Part shown: piece by piece, positions 18,166-27,313 of the stretch
Layout: every line of letters starts with the position of its first letter
Numbering within the stretch: the first letter of the stretch is position 1
NCBI GenBank assembly: GCA_023910605.1
Contig: JAAVVV010000001.1
Span: 3,586,698 to 3,650,697 of the forward strand
Reading direction: 5' to 3'
Source of the DNA: Bosea sp. (in: a-proteobacteria)
GTDB taxonomy: Bacteria; Pseudomonadota; Alphaproteobacteria; Rhizobiales; Beijerinckiaceae
DNA length: 64,000 nt
Made by a program: the position numbers and the translations under genes
The notes under the pieces: generated by a model
Told to the model about the DNA's origin: nothing
The model's database searches: none
The model's input: the letters and a program-made list of their open reading frames with translations, nothing else

Positions 18166-19121
18166 CCAGCCCCGTCTACCGCACAGACATCAATGACGCA
18201 GCCGCCCGCATCGGCGGGCGCATCCGCCGCACGCCGATCGTGGAGCTGGAGCGCGGCGCGCTGGGCGGGGACTGGGTCCCGATGCTCAAGCTGGAACTCC
18301 TCCAGCATGCCGGCTCGTTCAAGCCTCGCGGAGCCTTCAACAACCTGCTTTCGCGCAGCGTGCCCGAGGCTGGCGTAGCAGCCGCTTCAGGAGGCAATCA
18401 CGGCGCCGCCGTGGCCTATGCCGCGATGCAGCTCGGCCACAAGGCCCGCATCTTCGTGCCGCAGATCTCGAGCCCTGCCAAGATCGAGACGATCCGCCGC
18501 TTCGGCGCGGAGATCGTGATCGGGGGCGCACGCTATGACGATGCCCAGGCGGCCTGCGACGCCCACATCGCCGTGACAGGCGCGCTGAGGGTCCATCCCT
18601 TCTCCTCGGTGGAGACGATCGCGGGCCAGGGAACGCTGGCGCGCGAGTGGGACGAGCAGCTTGGCGCCGGCCCGGCGCTTGACAGCGTGCTCATCGCCGT
18701 CGGCGGCGGGGGTCTGATTTCCGGCGCGGCGGCCTGGTGGGCCGGCCACTCCACCCGCGTCATCGGCGTCGAGCCCGAGGGCTCGCGGGCGCTGCATGCG
18801 GCGCTCGAAGCCGGCGCGCCGGTCGACGTCGCCGTCCAGTCCGTCGCCGCCGATTCGCTGGGCGCGCGCAATGTCGGGCAGCTTGTCCTTGATGTCTGCC
18901 GCCAGACGGTCGATCACGTCGCCCTCGTGCCCGATGACGCCATCACGCTGGCGCAGAAGACGCTGTGGCAGGATTTCCGCCTGGCCGCCGAGCCCGGCGG
19001 CGCCGCAGCCTTCGCCGCCATCCTGTGCGGGGCCTATCAGCCGGCGCCCGGCGAGCGGGTCGGCATCCTGCTCTGCGGAGCCAATGTCGAGTTGAAGAAG
19101 TTGCAGGACACGCTGTCATGA
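18162..19121 (+). CDS. PLP-dependent threonine/serine dehydratase-family protein
   Basis: A 319-residue fold-type II PLP enzyme. Lys54 in HAGSFKPRGAFN is the expected Schiff-base lysine, ASGGNHGAAVA the substrate/cofactor loop, and VGGGGLISG the phosphate-binding glycine loop. It lacks the C-terminal regulatory ACT-like domain of biosynthetic IlvA, so a catabolic threonine/serine dehydratase or serine racemase-like activity is more likely. The substrate is not determined. Overlaps neighbours at both ends (ATGA at each). Confidence 0.85.
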   Translation: MTSPVYRTDINDAAARIGGRIRRTPIVELERGALGGDWVPMLKLELLQHAGSFKPRGAFNNLLSRSVPEAGVAAASGGNHGAAVAYAAMQLGHKARIFVPQISSPAKIETIRRFGAEIVIGGARYDDAQAACDAHIAVTGALRVHPFSSVETIAGQGTLAREWDEQLGAGPALDSVLIAVGGGGLISGAAAWWAGHSTRVIGVEPEGSRALHAALEAGAPVDVAVQSVAADSLGARNVGQLVLDVCRQTVDHVALVPDDAITLAQKTLWQDFRLAAEPGGAAAFAAILCGAYQPAPGERVGILLCGANVELKKLQDTLS

Positions 19122-19657
19122 GCGCCGGCACGGCGGCGCCCGGAGCGAACCCTGCCCCAGTGGCGGAGCGCGCCACGGCGCGGCTGATCATTCTCGACCC
19201 GGAGGACCGCATCCTGCTGATCCGCTATGCGGCCACGCAGCGCCAGTCGCGCTCCTGGCCGGGGCTGTCGAGCTTCTGGTTCACCCCCGGCGGCGGCATC
19301 GAGCCCGGCGAGAGCGCGGAAGCGGCTGCCTTGCGCGAGATGGAGGAGGAGGTCGGGCTGACTGGCCTGCCCCTGCTGGGCGAGGTGGCCCAGCGTGATG
19401 CGTTCAACGACCTGTTCACGCGCGCCGCCTTCTGCCGCGAGCGTTACTTCCTCGTGCGCGCGCCGGGGTCGGGCTTCGACACGACGCGGCTCGCCGAGAC
19501 CGACCAGGACGAGGTGCTCGACGTGCGCTGGTGGGCGCCGGACGCCTTCGCGGCCAGCGGCGAAGTGCTGATCCCCGCGACGGTGCTCGCCCTGGCGAGG
19601 CGGCTTGCCACAGGTGCGCTGCCGGTTGTGCCCATCGATCTGGGCCTTGGCGGTTGA
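19118..19657 (+). CDS. Nudix hydrolase
   Basis: A 179-residue Nudix protein. The box reads GGGIEPGE, seven residues, REMEEEVGL, with all the metal-binding Glu residues present. The insert QSRSWPGLSSFWFTPGGG before the box and the long C-terminal part with RWWAPDAF fit general Nudix hydrolases rather than MutT or RppH. The substrate is unknown. The ATG at 19118 overlaps the dehydratase stop. It ends 96 bp before the bicarbonate transporter gene. Confidence 0.85.
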   Translation: MSAGTAAPGANPAPVAERATARLIILDPEDRILLIRYAATQRQSRSWPGLSSFWFTPGGGIEPGESAEAAALREMEEEVGLTGLPLLGEVAQRDAFNDLFTRAAFCRERYFLVRAPGSGFDTTRLAETDQDEVLDVRWWAPDAFAASGEVLIPATVLALARRLATGALPVVPIDLGLGG

Positions 19658-19753
19658 CTTCCCGCCCCTGACAGCTAGCTGCGGGATAAGCCGGCGGCGG
19701 CATCCGCTGCTCTGGCCACCTTCCGCGCCGGCCGTGCTGAGGAGACCGCAGGC

Positions 19754-20740
19754 TTGAACTTCCTTGACCTCGCCACGCAGAACCTCGTGTCCCCCATGGT
19801 TCTGTTCTTCGCGCTCGGCCTCGCCGCGGCGCTGGCGCGCTCGGATCTCACCATCCCCGAGGCCGTGGCCAAGACGCTGGCGCTCTATCTGATGATGTCC
19901 ATCGGCTTCAAGGGTGGGGCCGAGGTGGCCAAGTCGGGCTTCACCTCGCTCATGCTCTGGGTCATGCTGGCCGGGGTCATCCTGTCCTTTATCATTCCGG
20001 TCATCGGCTTTTATGCGCTCAGGGCCACGTCACGGCTGCCCGCGGTCGATGCGGCGGCGGTTGCCGCGCATTACGGCTCGATCTCCATCGTCACCTTCGT
20101 CGCCGCCACGGAGGCGGTGCAGGGACAGGGGCTGCCCTTCGAGGGCTTTCTGGTTGCGGTCGCTGCGGTGATGGAGACGCCCGCCATCCTCTCGGCGTTG
20201 CTTCTGGCGCGGCGCGCGCGCGGACCCGGAAAGGAGACCGAGGGCGAAAGCGCGGGCGCGCTCATCCGCGAGGTCGGGCTCAATTCCTCCGTGGTGATGC
20301 TGGTCGGCTCCTTCCTCATCGGCTGGGCCACGGGCGCGAAGGGCCTCGCCATGATCGCCCCGTTCATCATCGATCCGTTCCGTGGCATCCTGTGCCTATT
20401 CCTGCTCGACATGGGCCTTGTCGCAGGGCGCGGCATGCGTGAGGGCGCGCGGCATTTGTCTCCGCCCGTGCTGGCCTTCGGCATCCTGATGCCGCTGTTG
20501 TCTGCTGCTCTGGCGACCTTCGCCATAGCGCCGCTGGGCCTGTCGGTGGGTGGGGCGGCGCTGTTCATCACGCTCAGCGCCTCGGCCTCCTACATAGCCG
20601 TGCCGGCCGCGATGCGGCTGGCCCTGCCCGAGGCCAAGCCGGCCATCTATCTCACCTTGTCGCTCGGGGTGACCTTCCCCTTCAATCTCGCGCTCGGCAT
20701 TCCGCTCTACCTTGCGCTGGCCCAGCGCGTCGGGCTCTGA
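19754..20740 (+). CDS. sbtA: SbtA-type sodium-dependent bicarbonate transporter
   Basis: An inner-membrane protein of 328 residues with about ten hydrophobic segments in two repeats, of the SbtA/DUF897 family. Recognisable parts are YLMMSIGFKGGAEVAKSGF, AAHYGSISIVTFVAATE, METPAILSALLLA and, in the second half, FLLDMGLVAGRGM and SASASYIAVPAAMRLALPEA. The start is TTG at 19754 with a GAGGAGA ribosome-binding site. In cyanobacteria SbtA imports bicarbonate with Na+ and is gated by SbtB; here a PII-like gene follows 10 bp downstream, matching that partnership. The actual substrate in this organism is inferred. Confidence 0.85.
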   Translation: MNFLDLATQNLVSPMVLFFALGLAAALARSDLTIPEAVAKTLALYLMMSIGFKGGAEVAKSGFTSLMLWVMLAGVILSFIIPVIGFYALRATSRLPAVDAAAVAAHYGSISIVTFVAATEAVQGQGLPFEGFLVAVAAVMETPAILSALLLARRARGPGKETEGESAGALIREVGLNSSVVMLVGSFLIGWATGAKGLAMIAPFIIDPFRGILCLFLLDMGLVAGRGMREGARHLSPPVLAFGILMPLLSAALATFAIAPLGLSVGGAALFITLSASASYIAVPAAMRLALPEAKPAIYLTLSLGVTFPFNLALGIPLYLALAQRVGL

Positions 20741-20750
20741 GGAGGCCACC

Positions 20751-21065
20751 ATGGTCGTCACACATCTCAAGAAGCGCATCGAGATCATCCTCGAAGCCCC
20801 TGCCCTGCACCGCCTCACCGACAGGCTCAATCAGGCCGGAGTCACCGGCTACACCATCGTGCCAGTGCTGGCGGGCTCCGGCCGCGAGGGCGCCTGGAGC
20901 GCCGAGGGCCTGGCGGGCGATGCAGGCCGACTGGTGATGGTGATCTCGATCGTCGACGCCGCAAAGGCAGACGCCGTGCTGGAGCGGGTCTATTCCGTGC
21001 TGGCCCGCCAGATCGGCATCGTCACCGTCTCGGATGTGCAGGTGATCCGGGCGGATCATTTCTGA
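20751..21065 (+). CDS. SbtB-like PII-family regulatory protein
   Basis: A 104-residue protein with the PII ferredoxin-like fold: KKRIEIILEAPALHRLTDRL, the T-loop region TGYTIVPVLAGSGREG, and a C-terminal VYSVLARQIGIVTVSDVQVI. SbtB proteins bind adenine nucleotides (including cAMP) and control SbtA at the membrane. The cysteine-containing C-terminal extension of some cyanobacterial SbtB proteins is absent. The ATG at 20751 has a GGAGG site. The TGA overlaps the ATG of the next gene (TGATG). Confidence 0.82.
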   Translation: MVVTHLKKRIEIILEAPALHRLTDRLNQAGVTGYTIVPVLAGSGREGAWSAEGLAGDAGRLVMVISIVDAAKADAVLERVYSVLARQIGIVTVSDVQVIRADHF

Positions 21066-21967
21066 TGCCGGCCCGCAGCATCGCCGCCGCGCGGCCAGGC
21101 GCAGGCCGCGCGCTGGCGGCGCTGCTGATCGGCGCCACGGCCATCGGCTTTTCGGCGATCTTCGTGCGCTTTTCCGATGTGGGACCCTCCGCGCTCGGCT
21201 TCTGGCGCATGGCCTTCGCCCTGCCTTTCCTCGCGGCCTGGGCCCTGCGCGATCGCTCCGGCAAGCGGGCGGCACGGACGGCAGGAATGCCGACGCACGC
21301 GCTCCCCTGGGCGGCGGTCACGCTTGCTGGCCTCGCCTTTGCGCTCGATGTCTACCTGTTCCATGTCGCGGTGGGACTCACCACCATCGCCAAGGCATCG
21401 CTGCTGGGCAACGCGGCCCCGATCATGCTGGCCGCGATCGGCATCCTTTTCCTGGGCGACAAGCCAAGCCGCATGGTGCTGGGCGCGCTGGCGCTCTCCT
21501 GCGTGGGGATGGCGCTGCTGATCAAGCCGGACAATCTGGCGGGCGGCGTGCTTCTGGGCGACCTGGCAGGTATGGGCGCGGCATTCTCCTATGCTCTCTA
21601 TCTCATCGCGATACAGCGCGCCCGGCGGACGGGCTCCTCGGCCTGGATCAGCCTCACCTCATCAGCCATCTGCGCGGTGGCGTGCCTCGCCGTGGCCTTG
21701 CTGCTGGGGGAAACCATCCTGCCGCAGAGCCTTCACGGCTGGCTGGCCGTCATCGCGCTCGGCGTCATCTCCCACGCGCTGGGTCAGGGCCTGATCACGG
21801 TGGGCCTTGGCGGGGTCAGCCCCTCGCTGGCGGCCGTGGTGCTGATCTATCCGGCCATGGTCTCGACGCTCGCCGCCTTCGCGGTGTTTGGCGAGGCGCC
21901 CACGGCGCTGCAGAGCCTCGGCGGCGCGCTTATCCTCGCCGCTCTCGTGATGGCGCGGAGGGGCTGA
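21065..21967 (+). CDS. EamA/DMT-superfamily transporter
   Basis: A 300-residue inner-membrane protein with ten hydrophobic segments in two EamA repeats. The first begins ALLIGATAIGFSAIFVRFSD with the typical GPSALGFWRM. The first-repeat end has TTIAKASLLGNAAPIMLA, and the second has LADL-like and GEAPTALQSLGGALIL segments. The function is metabolite export or uptake, with substrate unknown. It is translationally coupled to the SbtB-like gene by a TGATG overlap, so it is probably in the sbtA-sbtB transcript. Convergent with the RND pump gene (31-bp gap). Confidence 0.83.
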   Translation: MPARSIAAARPGAGRALAALLIGATAIGFSAIFVRFSDVGPSALGFWRMAFALPFLAAWALRDRSGKRAARTAGMPTHALPWAAVTLAGLAFALDVYLFHVAVGLTTIAKASLLGNAAPIMLAAIGILFLGDKPSRMVLGALALSCVGMALLIKPDNLAGGVLLGDLAGMGAAFSYALYLIAIQRARRTGSSAWISLTSSAICAVACLAVALLLGETILPQSLHGWLAVIALGVISHALGQGLITVGLGGVSPSLAAVVLIYPAMVSTLAAFAVFGEAPTALQSLGGALILAALVMARRG

Positions 21968-21998
21968 GCGCCCCGCCACGGATATCGCCGCAGGCTTG

Positions 21999-24900
21999 CT
22001 ACTCCGCCGCGTGCCGCAACGGCTTGACGTTATCGGGCAGGGCCGTCGCCTGATGGTCGTCATGGCGCCAGGCGCTCTCATCCTCGCGCTTGCCGAGGAA
22101 CGGTGCGAACATGCGGCTCACAAGGCGGCTGAGGTCATCCATCACCGTGTAGAAGGCGGGCACGAACACAAGGCTCAGCACGGTCGACACCAGCAGCCCG
22201 CTGATCACAGCGATCGCCATGGGCGCGCGGAATTCGCCGCCATCGCCCAGCGAATAGGCTGACGGCAACATGCCGGCGGCCATGGCGATGGTGGTCATGA
22301 CGATCGGCCGCGCACGCTTGTGGCCGGCATCCATCAGCGCCTCGCGCCGGTCGATGCCCTTGGCTTCCGCCTCGACAGCGAAATCGACCAGCATGATCGC
22401 GTTCTTGGTCACGATGCCCATCAACATCAGCAGTCCGATATAGACCGGCATCGAGACGGCATTGTTGGTGGCGAGCAGGCCCAGCACGACGCCGCCGAAG
22501 GAGAGCGGCAGCGAAAGAAGGATGGTGATGGGCTGGAAGACCGAGCCGAACAGCAGGATCAGCACGGCCAGCACGATCATCAGGCCGGTGCCCATCGCAT
22601 TGATGAAGCCCTGCGCCACCTCGCCCTGGATCTCGGCATCGCCCGTGACCTGCACCCAGACGCCCTCGGGCAGGCCCACCTCCCGGACGATTCCGTTGAA
22701 GATGTCCTGGGCCGTGCCAAGCGGCAGCCCGCGCTTGAGGTCGGCGCCGATCGAGGAGCGGCGCACGCGGTCATAGCGATCGATCGAGGACGGACCCTCG
22801 CCGAAGCTGATGTCGGCGACGGAACTGAGCGGAATGGACCGCCCCGTCGCCGAGGTCACGCGCAGCGACATCAGCCGCGCCATGTCGGTGCGCGCTTCCT
22901 CCTCGATCTGCACGCGGATCGGCACCAGCCTGTCGCCGGTGTTGAACTTGGCGAGATTGGCGCCCGCATCCCCGATCGTGGCGACGCGCACGGCCTCGGA
23001 GATGGCTTCAGGCGTGATGCCAAGCTCAGCCGCCTGTTCGAGACGCGGCCGGACCCGGACTTCCGGACGCGACAGCGCGCCGGTGGCGGCCACGTTGAGG
23101 AAGCCCTCCACCTGGCGCATCTGTGCCTCGAGCTGCGCCACGGCTTCGGAAAGGGCCTCGCCGTCACGCGACATGATCGAGAAAGCCATCTCACGCTCGC
23201 CGCGCTCGTTCACATACCAGGCGCGGACATCCGGCGCTTCCGCCAGCCGGTCCGCGACGATGGCCTTGAAGTCCTTCTGCGCGATCTTGCGCTCCGTCTT
23301 CGGCACCAGCCGGATGAACAGCGCTGCGCGCCGCACCTCGCGCTGGCCTGTGGCGGAGGAGCCGCCAAGCGCGAAGACATGGCGGATCTCGGGGGCCTCA
23401 CGCAGCCGCGCCACGATCTGGTCGGTGGTGCGGCGCATTTCCTCCAGCGTCGAGCCGGGAGGCAGCTCGATGTTGGCGACGATGCGGGAATTGTCCTCGT
23501 CGGGGATGAACGCCGTGGGCAGCAGGGCGGTCGCCAACACCGACGCCACCAGGAAGCCCACCCCGATGATCAGGGTGAAGTAGGCGTTCGACACCGGAAC
23601 CTTGAAGCGGCCCGGCCCGAAGCGCCAGGTCTTCAGCGTGAAGGCGAGGAGCGACAGATAGGCGCGCATCACGAAGCCGTCCTTGTGCTCCACATGCTTC
23701 ACCGGGCGCATCAGGTAAGCTGCCATCATGGGCGTGATCAGCCGCGCCACCAGCAGCGAGAACAGCACCGCGACAGCGACCGTCAGGCCGAACTGCTTGA
23801 AGTATTGCCCCGCCACGCCGGGCATGAACGACACCGGCGCGAAGATGGCCACGATGGTGAGCGTGATCGCGATGACCGCGAGGCCAATCTCGTCGGCCGC
23901 CTCCATCGCGGCGCGATAGGGCGATTTGCCCATCTTCATGTGCCGGACGATGTTCTCGATCTCGACGATGGCGTCATCCACCAGGATGCCCGTCACCAGG
24001 GTGATGCCCAGCAGGCTGACGAGGTTGAGCGAGAAGCCCATCAGGTCCATGGCCCAGAAGGTCGGAATGGCCGAGAGAGGAAGCGCCACCGCCGTGATCA
24101 GCGTGGCGCGCCAGTTGCGCAGGAACAGCAGCACCACCAGCACTGCCAGCGCCGCGCCCTCGAGCAGCGTCGTCATCGCGGACTTGTAGTTGCCATAGGT
24201 GAAGGCCACGGCATCGTCGATGAGCTGCATCTGCACGTCGGGATAGCTCACGCGCAGCTCGTTCAGCCGCCGCTCGACGACATGCTTGACCGAGAGCTCG
24301 CTCGCTCCCTTGGAGCGGAACACCGCGAACGAGACGACAGGCTGGCCGTTGAGCCGTCCGAAGCTGCGCGGTTCGGAGTTGCTGTCCACCACGCTGCCAA
24401 GCTCGCGCAGGCGCACCTCGCGTCCGCCAGGCAGCACGATCTTGGCGTCGGCAAGCTGCTCGACGCTGCGCGCCCCCGCCAGCGTACGGATGGCCTGCTC
24501 CTGCCCGCCGATCTCGCTGCGCCCGCCCGCCAGGTCGACGTTCGTGGCGCGCACCTGACGGTTGACCTCCGCAGCCGTGATGCCGAGGGCGAGCAACCTG
24601 TCGGGATTGAGCGAAATGCGGATCTCGCGATCGACGCCGCCATAGCGGTCCACGCGCCCGACGCCCTTAAGACCCTGAAGCTCGCGCGTGATCACGTCGT
24701 CGACATGCCAGGACAGCTGCTCCAGCGTCTTGCCGGGCGAGGAGGCGGCATAGGTCAGGATCGACTGGCCTTCGACGTCGATCTTCTGCATGATCGGCTC
24801 GTCAATGCCGCGCGGCAGGTCGGCGCGGATCTTCGCGATCGCATCCTTGACGTCATTGAGGGCCCTGTCCGAATTCACCTCCAGACGGAACTGGATCAGC

Positions 24901-25178
24901 GTCTGGGATGTGCCGTCGGTGAGCGTCGAGATCACGCGCTTGGCGCCGGCGATGTTCGCCACCGCATCCTCGACGCGCTTGGTGATCTGCGTTTCGAGCT
25001 CGGCGGGCGCCGCGCCGGACTGCGTCACGGTGACCGAGACGAGCGGGATGTCGATGTTGGGGAAGCGCGTCACCGGCAGGTTGACGAAGCTCATGATGCC
25101 GAGCACGCACAGCACGAAGAACAGCAGGATCGAGGGGACCGGCTTGCGGATCGACCACGCGGAGAAGTTGATGTTCAT
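21999..25178 (-). CDS. RND efflux pump inner-membrane transporter (HAE1/AcrB family)
   Basis: A 1059-residue proton-driven transporter with 12 transmembrane helices and two large periplasmic loops. Helix 1 follows ...SAWSIRKPVPSILLFFVLC. The proton-relay pair is in GILVDDAIVEIENIVRHM in helix 4, with the PGVAGQYFKQFGLT and NAIMLVDFA segments typical of hydrophobe/amphiphile pumps. The start at 25178 was chosen for the usual MNINFSAWSIRKP N-terminus. It follows the adaptor gene with a 10-bp gap. Together with an outer-membrane channel encoded elsewhere, the complex should expel drugs or other toxic compounds. Confidence 0.93.
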   Translation of the reverse strand: MNINFSAWSIRKPVPSILLFFVLCVLGIMSFVNLPVTRFPNIDIPLVSVTVTQSGAAPAELETQITKRVEDAVANIAGAKRVISTLTDGTSQTLIQFRLEVNSDRALNDVKDAIAKIRADLPRGIDEPIMQKIDVEGQSILTYAASSPGKTLEQLSWHVDDVITRELQGLKGVGRVDRYGGVDREIRISLNPDRLLALGITAAEVNRQVRATNVDLAGGRSEIGGQEQAIRTLAGARSVEQLADAKIVLPGGREVRLRELGSVVDSNSEPRSFGRLNGQPVVSFAVFRSKGASELSVKHVVERRLNELRVSYPDVQMQLIDDAVAFTYGNYKSAMTTLLEGAALAVLVVLLFLRNWRATLITAVALPLSAIPTFWAMDLMGFSLNLVSLLGITLVTGILVDDAIVEIENIVRHMKMGKSPYRAAMEAADEIGLAVIAITLTIVAIFAPVSFMPGVAGQYFKQFGLTVAVAVLFSLLVARLITPMMAAYLMRPVKHVEHKDGFVMRAYLSLLAFTLKTWRFGPGRFKVPVSNAYFTLIIGVGFLVASVLATALLPTAFIPDEDNSRIVANIELPPGSTLEEMRRTTDQIVARLREAPEIRHVFALGGSSATGQREVRRAALFIRLVPKTERKIAQKDFKAIVADRLAEAPDVRAWYVNERGEREMAFSIMSRDGEALSEAVAQLEAQMRQVEGFLNVAATGALSRPEVRVRPRLEQAAELGITPEAISEAVRVATIGDAGANLAKFNTGDRLVPIRVQIEEEARTDMARLMSLRVTSATGRSIPLSSVADISFGEGPSSIDRYDRVRRSSIGADLKRGLPLGTAQDIFNGIVREVGLPEGVWVQVTGDAEIQGEVAQGFINAMGTGLMIVLAVLILLFGSVFQPITILLSLPLSFGGVVLGLLATNNAVSMPVYIGLLMLMGIVTKNAIMLVDFAVEAEAKGIDRREALMDAGHKRARPIVMTTIAMAAGMLPSAYSLGDGGEFRAPMAIAVISGLLVSTVLSLVFVPAFYTVMDDLSRLVSRMFAPFLGKREDESAWRHDDHQATALPDNVKPLRHAAE

Positions 25179-25188
25179 CAGCCGCTCC

Positions 25189-26436
25189 TCAACGGGTCGT
25201 GATGGCGCTGGTGCGGTCGACTGCCGGCACGGGCGTGATGACGTCGCCATCGCGGACGAAGGTTCCGGCGCGCGCCACGACGGTGGCTCCCTCCTGCACG
25301 CCCTCGATCAGCTCGACCTTGCCCTCGCCGGCGAGCCCGATCCTCACGATGCGGCTGCGGACCACATTGCCCTTCTCCACCACCTGCACGGTTGCGAGGT
25401 CACGCCGGTAGGTCACGGCCGAGACGGGCACCGTCAGGCCCACGCGCCGGTCGATTTCGATGAGGCCGCGCGCGAAGGCGCCGATGGAGCCTGCCGCCGC
25501 CACGGGCAGCGAGATGCGCACGCGGCCAAGCCGCGTCAGCCGGTCCACCTCCGGCGAGATAAGACGCACCTGGCCTGCGATCGGCTGGTTCATGCCGGCC
25601 CGCGTGACCTGTACGGGCTTGCCGATCGTGAGGCGCGGAATGTCCGCCTCGGGCACCTCGGCCTCGAGCTCGACCGCTCCATCCGCGATGATGCGGAACA
25701 GCGGCTCGGGCGAGCCCATGCCCGCGATCGCGCCCTGGCGGGCGTTACGGCGGCTGATGACGCCGGCGCGCGGCGCCTTGATCTCGCTGCGCTGGATGCG
25801 CAGCCCGATGTCGCTGCGCTGCGCCTGCGCCGAAGCCAGCTCGGCCTGCGCGATGGCGAGCGCCTGCACCGATGCGGTGAGCCGCGCTTCGGCGCTGCGC
25901 GCCGCGCCCTGCCGCTGCTCGAAGGCGTCGGCGCTGGTGATGCCTTCGCCGCGCAGGGCCTGCGCGCGGGCAAGGGCGTTGTTGGCCAGCGTCCGGTTGG
26001 ACTCGGCCTCGACGATCTGGGCGCGTGCCTGCGCGATCGTGGCCGTGACGCGCTGAAGGTTCGCCGCGTTCTGCTCCAGCGCCACGTCAAGCGCGGCGCG
26101 GTTCAGCCGGGCCAGAACCTGGCCCGCCTCCACCTGGTCGCCCTCCTCGGCGAGGATCTCGAGAATGGCGAGGCCGTCCACCTGCGGCAGCACAAGCACC
26201 TCCTCGCGCGCCACGATGTTGCCGGAGACCAGCACGGTCGCTGCCACCTCGGTGCGCTCGACCTTCACCACGGTGATGCTCGGCGGGCGCGGCGCAGCCG
26301 GAACGGGCGCGCCCTGCTGGCCCAGCGCGGGGCATGCAATGACCCCTGCGAGAGCCGCCACAACAAACCCGCGACGCAAAGCGCGCCGGCCAAACGCCGG
26401 GAGAGTTGCAAGGGACATCGGCAAAAAGCGGCTCAC
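25189..26436 (-). CDS. RND efflux pump periplasmic adaptor (membrane fusion protein)
   Basis: A 415-residue adaptor linking the RND transporter to an outer-membrane channel. The order is signal sequence, lipoyl-like half (VLPQVDGLAILEILAEEGDQ), long coiled-coil hairpin (about 125-235), the second lipoyl half (IKAPRAGVISRRNARQG) and a beta-barrel domain. The signal sequence ends GVIAC, with Cys35 in a lipobox-like setting, so it may be a lipoprotein like AcrA. I chose GTG at 26436, with GGAG seven bases upstream; ATG at 26457 overlaps the TetR gene and is an alternative. Confidence 0.88.
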   Translation of the reverse strand: MSRFLPMSLATLPAFGRRALRRGFVVAALAGVIACPALGQQGAPVPAAPRPPSITVVKVERTEVAATVLVSGNIVAREEVLVLPQVDGLAILEILAEEGDQVEAGQVLARLNRAALDVALEQNAANLQRVTATIAQARAQIVEAESNRTLANNALARAQALRGEGITSADAFEQRQGAARSAEARLTASVQALAIAQAELASAQAQRSDIGLRIQRSEIKAPRAGVISRRNARQGAIAGMGSPEPLFRIIADGAVELEAEVPEADIPRLTIGKPVQVTRAGMNQPIAGQVRLISPEVDRLTRLGRVRISLPVAAAGSIGAFARGLIEIDRRVGLTVPVSAVTYRRDLATVQVVEKGNVVRSRIVRIGLAGEGKVELIEGVQEGATVVARAGTFVRDGDVITPVPAVDRTSAITTR

Positions 26437-26449
26437 GGGAACACTCCGT

Positions 26450-27109
26450 TCAATCATGACGAACGCCCGGACCGTGGGCGGCGCCAGCACTGCCCGGCGT
26501 CTGCAGAAGGGATGGCATCTGCCCAGCGCAGGCGAGGCGCAGCACGTCGGCGAGTTGCTGCACATGCGGCGCGGGGGCGAAAGCCGGCTCGCGGGCACGA
26601 CGGGCGAGAAGTCCGTCGGCCATCGACATCAGCAGGCTCGACAGCGCCGGCACGTCGATGTCGGCCACAGCCTCGCCGCGCTCGACAAGCCGGGTGAGGA
26701 AGCCCGTGATCCAGCCCCGAATGTCGGCTTCGCAATCCTGGCAGATCTCCGCGATGGCAGGGTTGCGGGCTGATTCAGCCCACAGTTCAAGCAGGAACAC
26801 CATCTTCTCGCGCGGCTCGCGCACCAGATGATGCTCGCCGATCGCCACGAAGGCGCCCATCAGGTCGCCCGCCACGTTCAGCCCCGCGAAAGAAGCGGCC
26901 AGATCGGCCCTGTCACGCGCCGAAAGCCCCGCGATGATCGCATCTTTGGACGCGAAATAACGATAGATGTTGCCCGCGCTCATCCCCGCCTCTGCCGCGA
27001 CAGCCTGCATCGTGGCCCGGTGAAAGCCCGAACGCACGAAGCACCGATGCGCGGCGTCGAGAATGCGCGTGCGATGATCGGTCGCCGGCGGGACGGCATG
27101 ATGGCTCAT
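26450..27109 (-). CDS. TetR/AcrR-family transcriptional regulator
   Basis: A 219-residue regulator. The N-terminal helix-turn-helix is complete: RILDAAHRCFVRSGFHRATM, then AVAAEAGMSAGNIYRYFASKDAIIAGL. The C-terminal ligand domain is variable, with no identifiable ligand. It is the first gene of the minus-strand regulator-adaptor-pump operon. A palindrome 55 bp upstream of its start (27164-27185) is a fitting operator, so the protein probably represses its own operon until an efflux substrate binds. Confidence 0.88.
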   Translation of the reverse strand: MSHHAVPPATDHRTRILDAAHRCFVRSGFHRATMQAVAAEAGMSAGNIYRYFASKDAIIAGLSARDRADLAASFAGLNVAGDLMGAFVAIGEHHLVREPREKMVFLLELWAESARNPAIAEICQDCEADIRGWITGFLTRLVERGEAVADIDVPALSSLLMSMADGLLARRAREPAFAPAPHVQQLADVLRLACAGQMPSLLQTPGSAGAAHGPGVRHD

Positions 27110-27163
27110 GGAGAGTTCCGATTCCGCATTGGGGCAGGCGAGCCGAACCCCGCTGTGCCATAA

Positions 27164-27185
27164 TGAGAATGAACGTTCATTCCCA
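27164..27185. promoter_or_regulatory. Palindromic operator for the TetR-type regulator
   Basis: A 16-bp perfect palindrome GAATGAACGTTCATTC (27167-27182), extended to 22 bp with one mismatched pair by flanking TG and CA. It lies upstream of the TetR/RND operon. Size and symmetry fit TetR/AcrR operators, which often contain TGAAC/GTTCA half sites. Binding by the adjacent regulator is inference. Confidence 0.75.
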
Positions 27186-27313
27186 TTGATGACCTATCAC
27201 GGGCTCTGGTTCATGGCGAGCGGGTTTTTCAAATGCGGCACGACCGCCGGCGCGACATGCGGACGCGCAGATGCTCACAAGCCCTCGGCACAGGGCGGAG
27301 GCGGCGCCTCGAT

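Noticed and set aside
22320..25202. 960-codon open frame antisense to the RND pump gene
   Set aside because: It mirrors the real RND gene on the other strand, as high-GC third-position bias creates long antisense frames; composition is His/Arg/Asp-rich and has no family-like segment.
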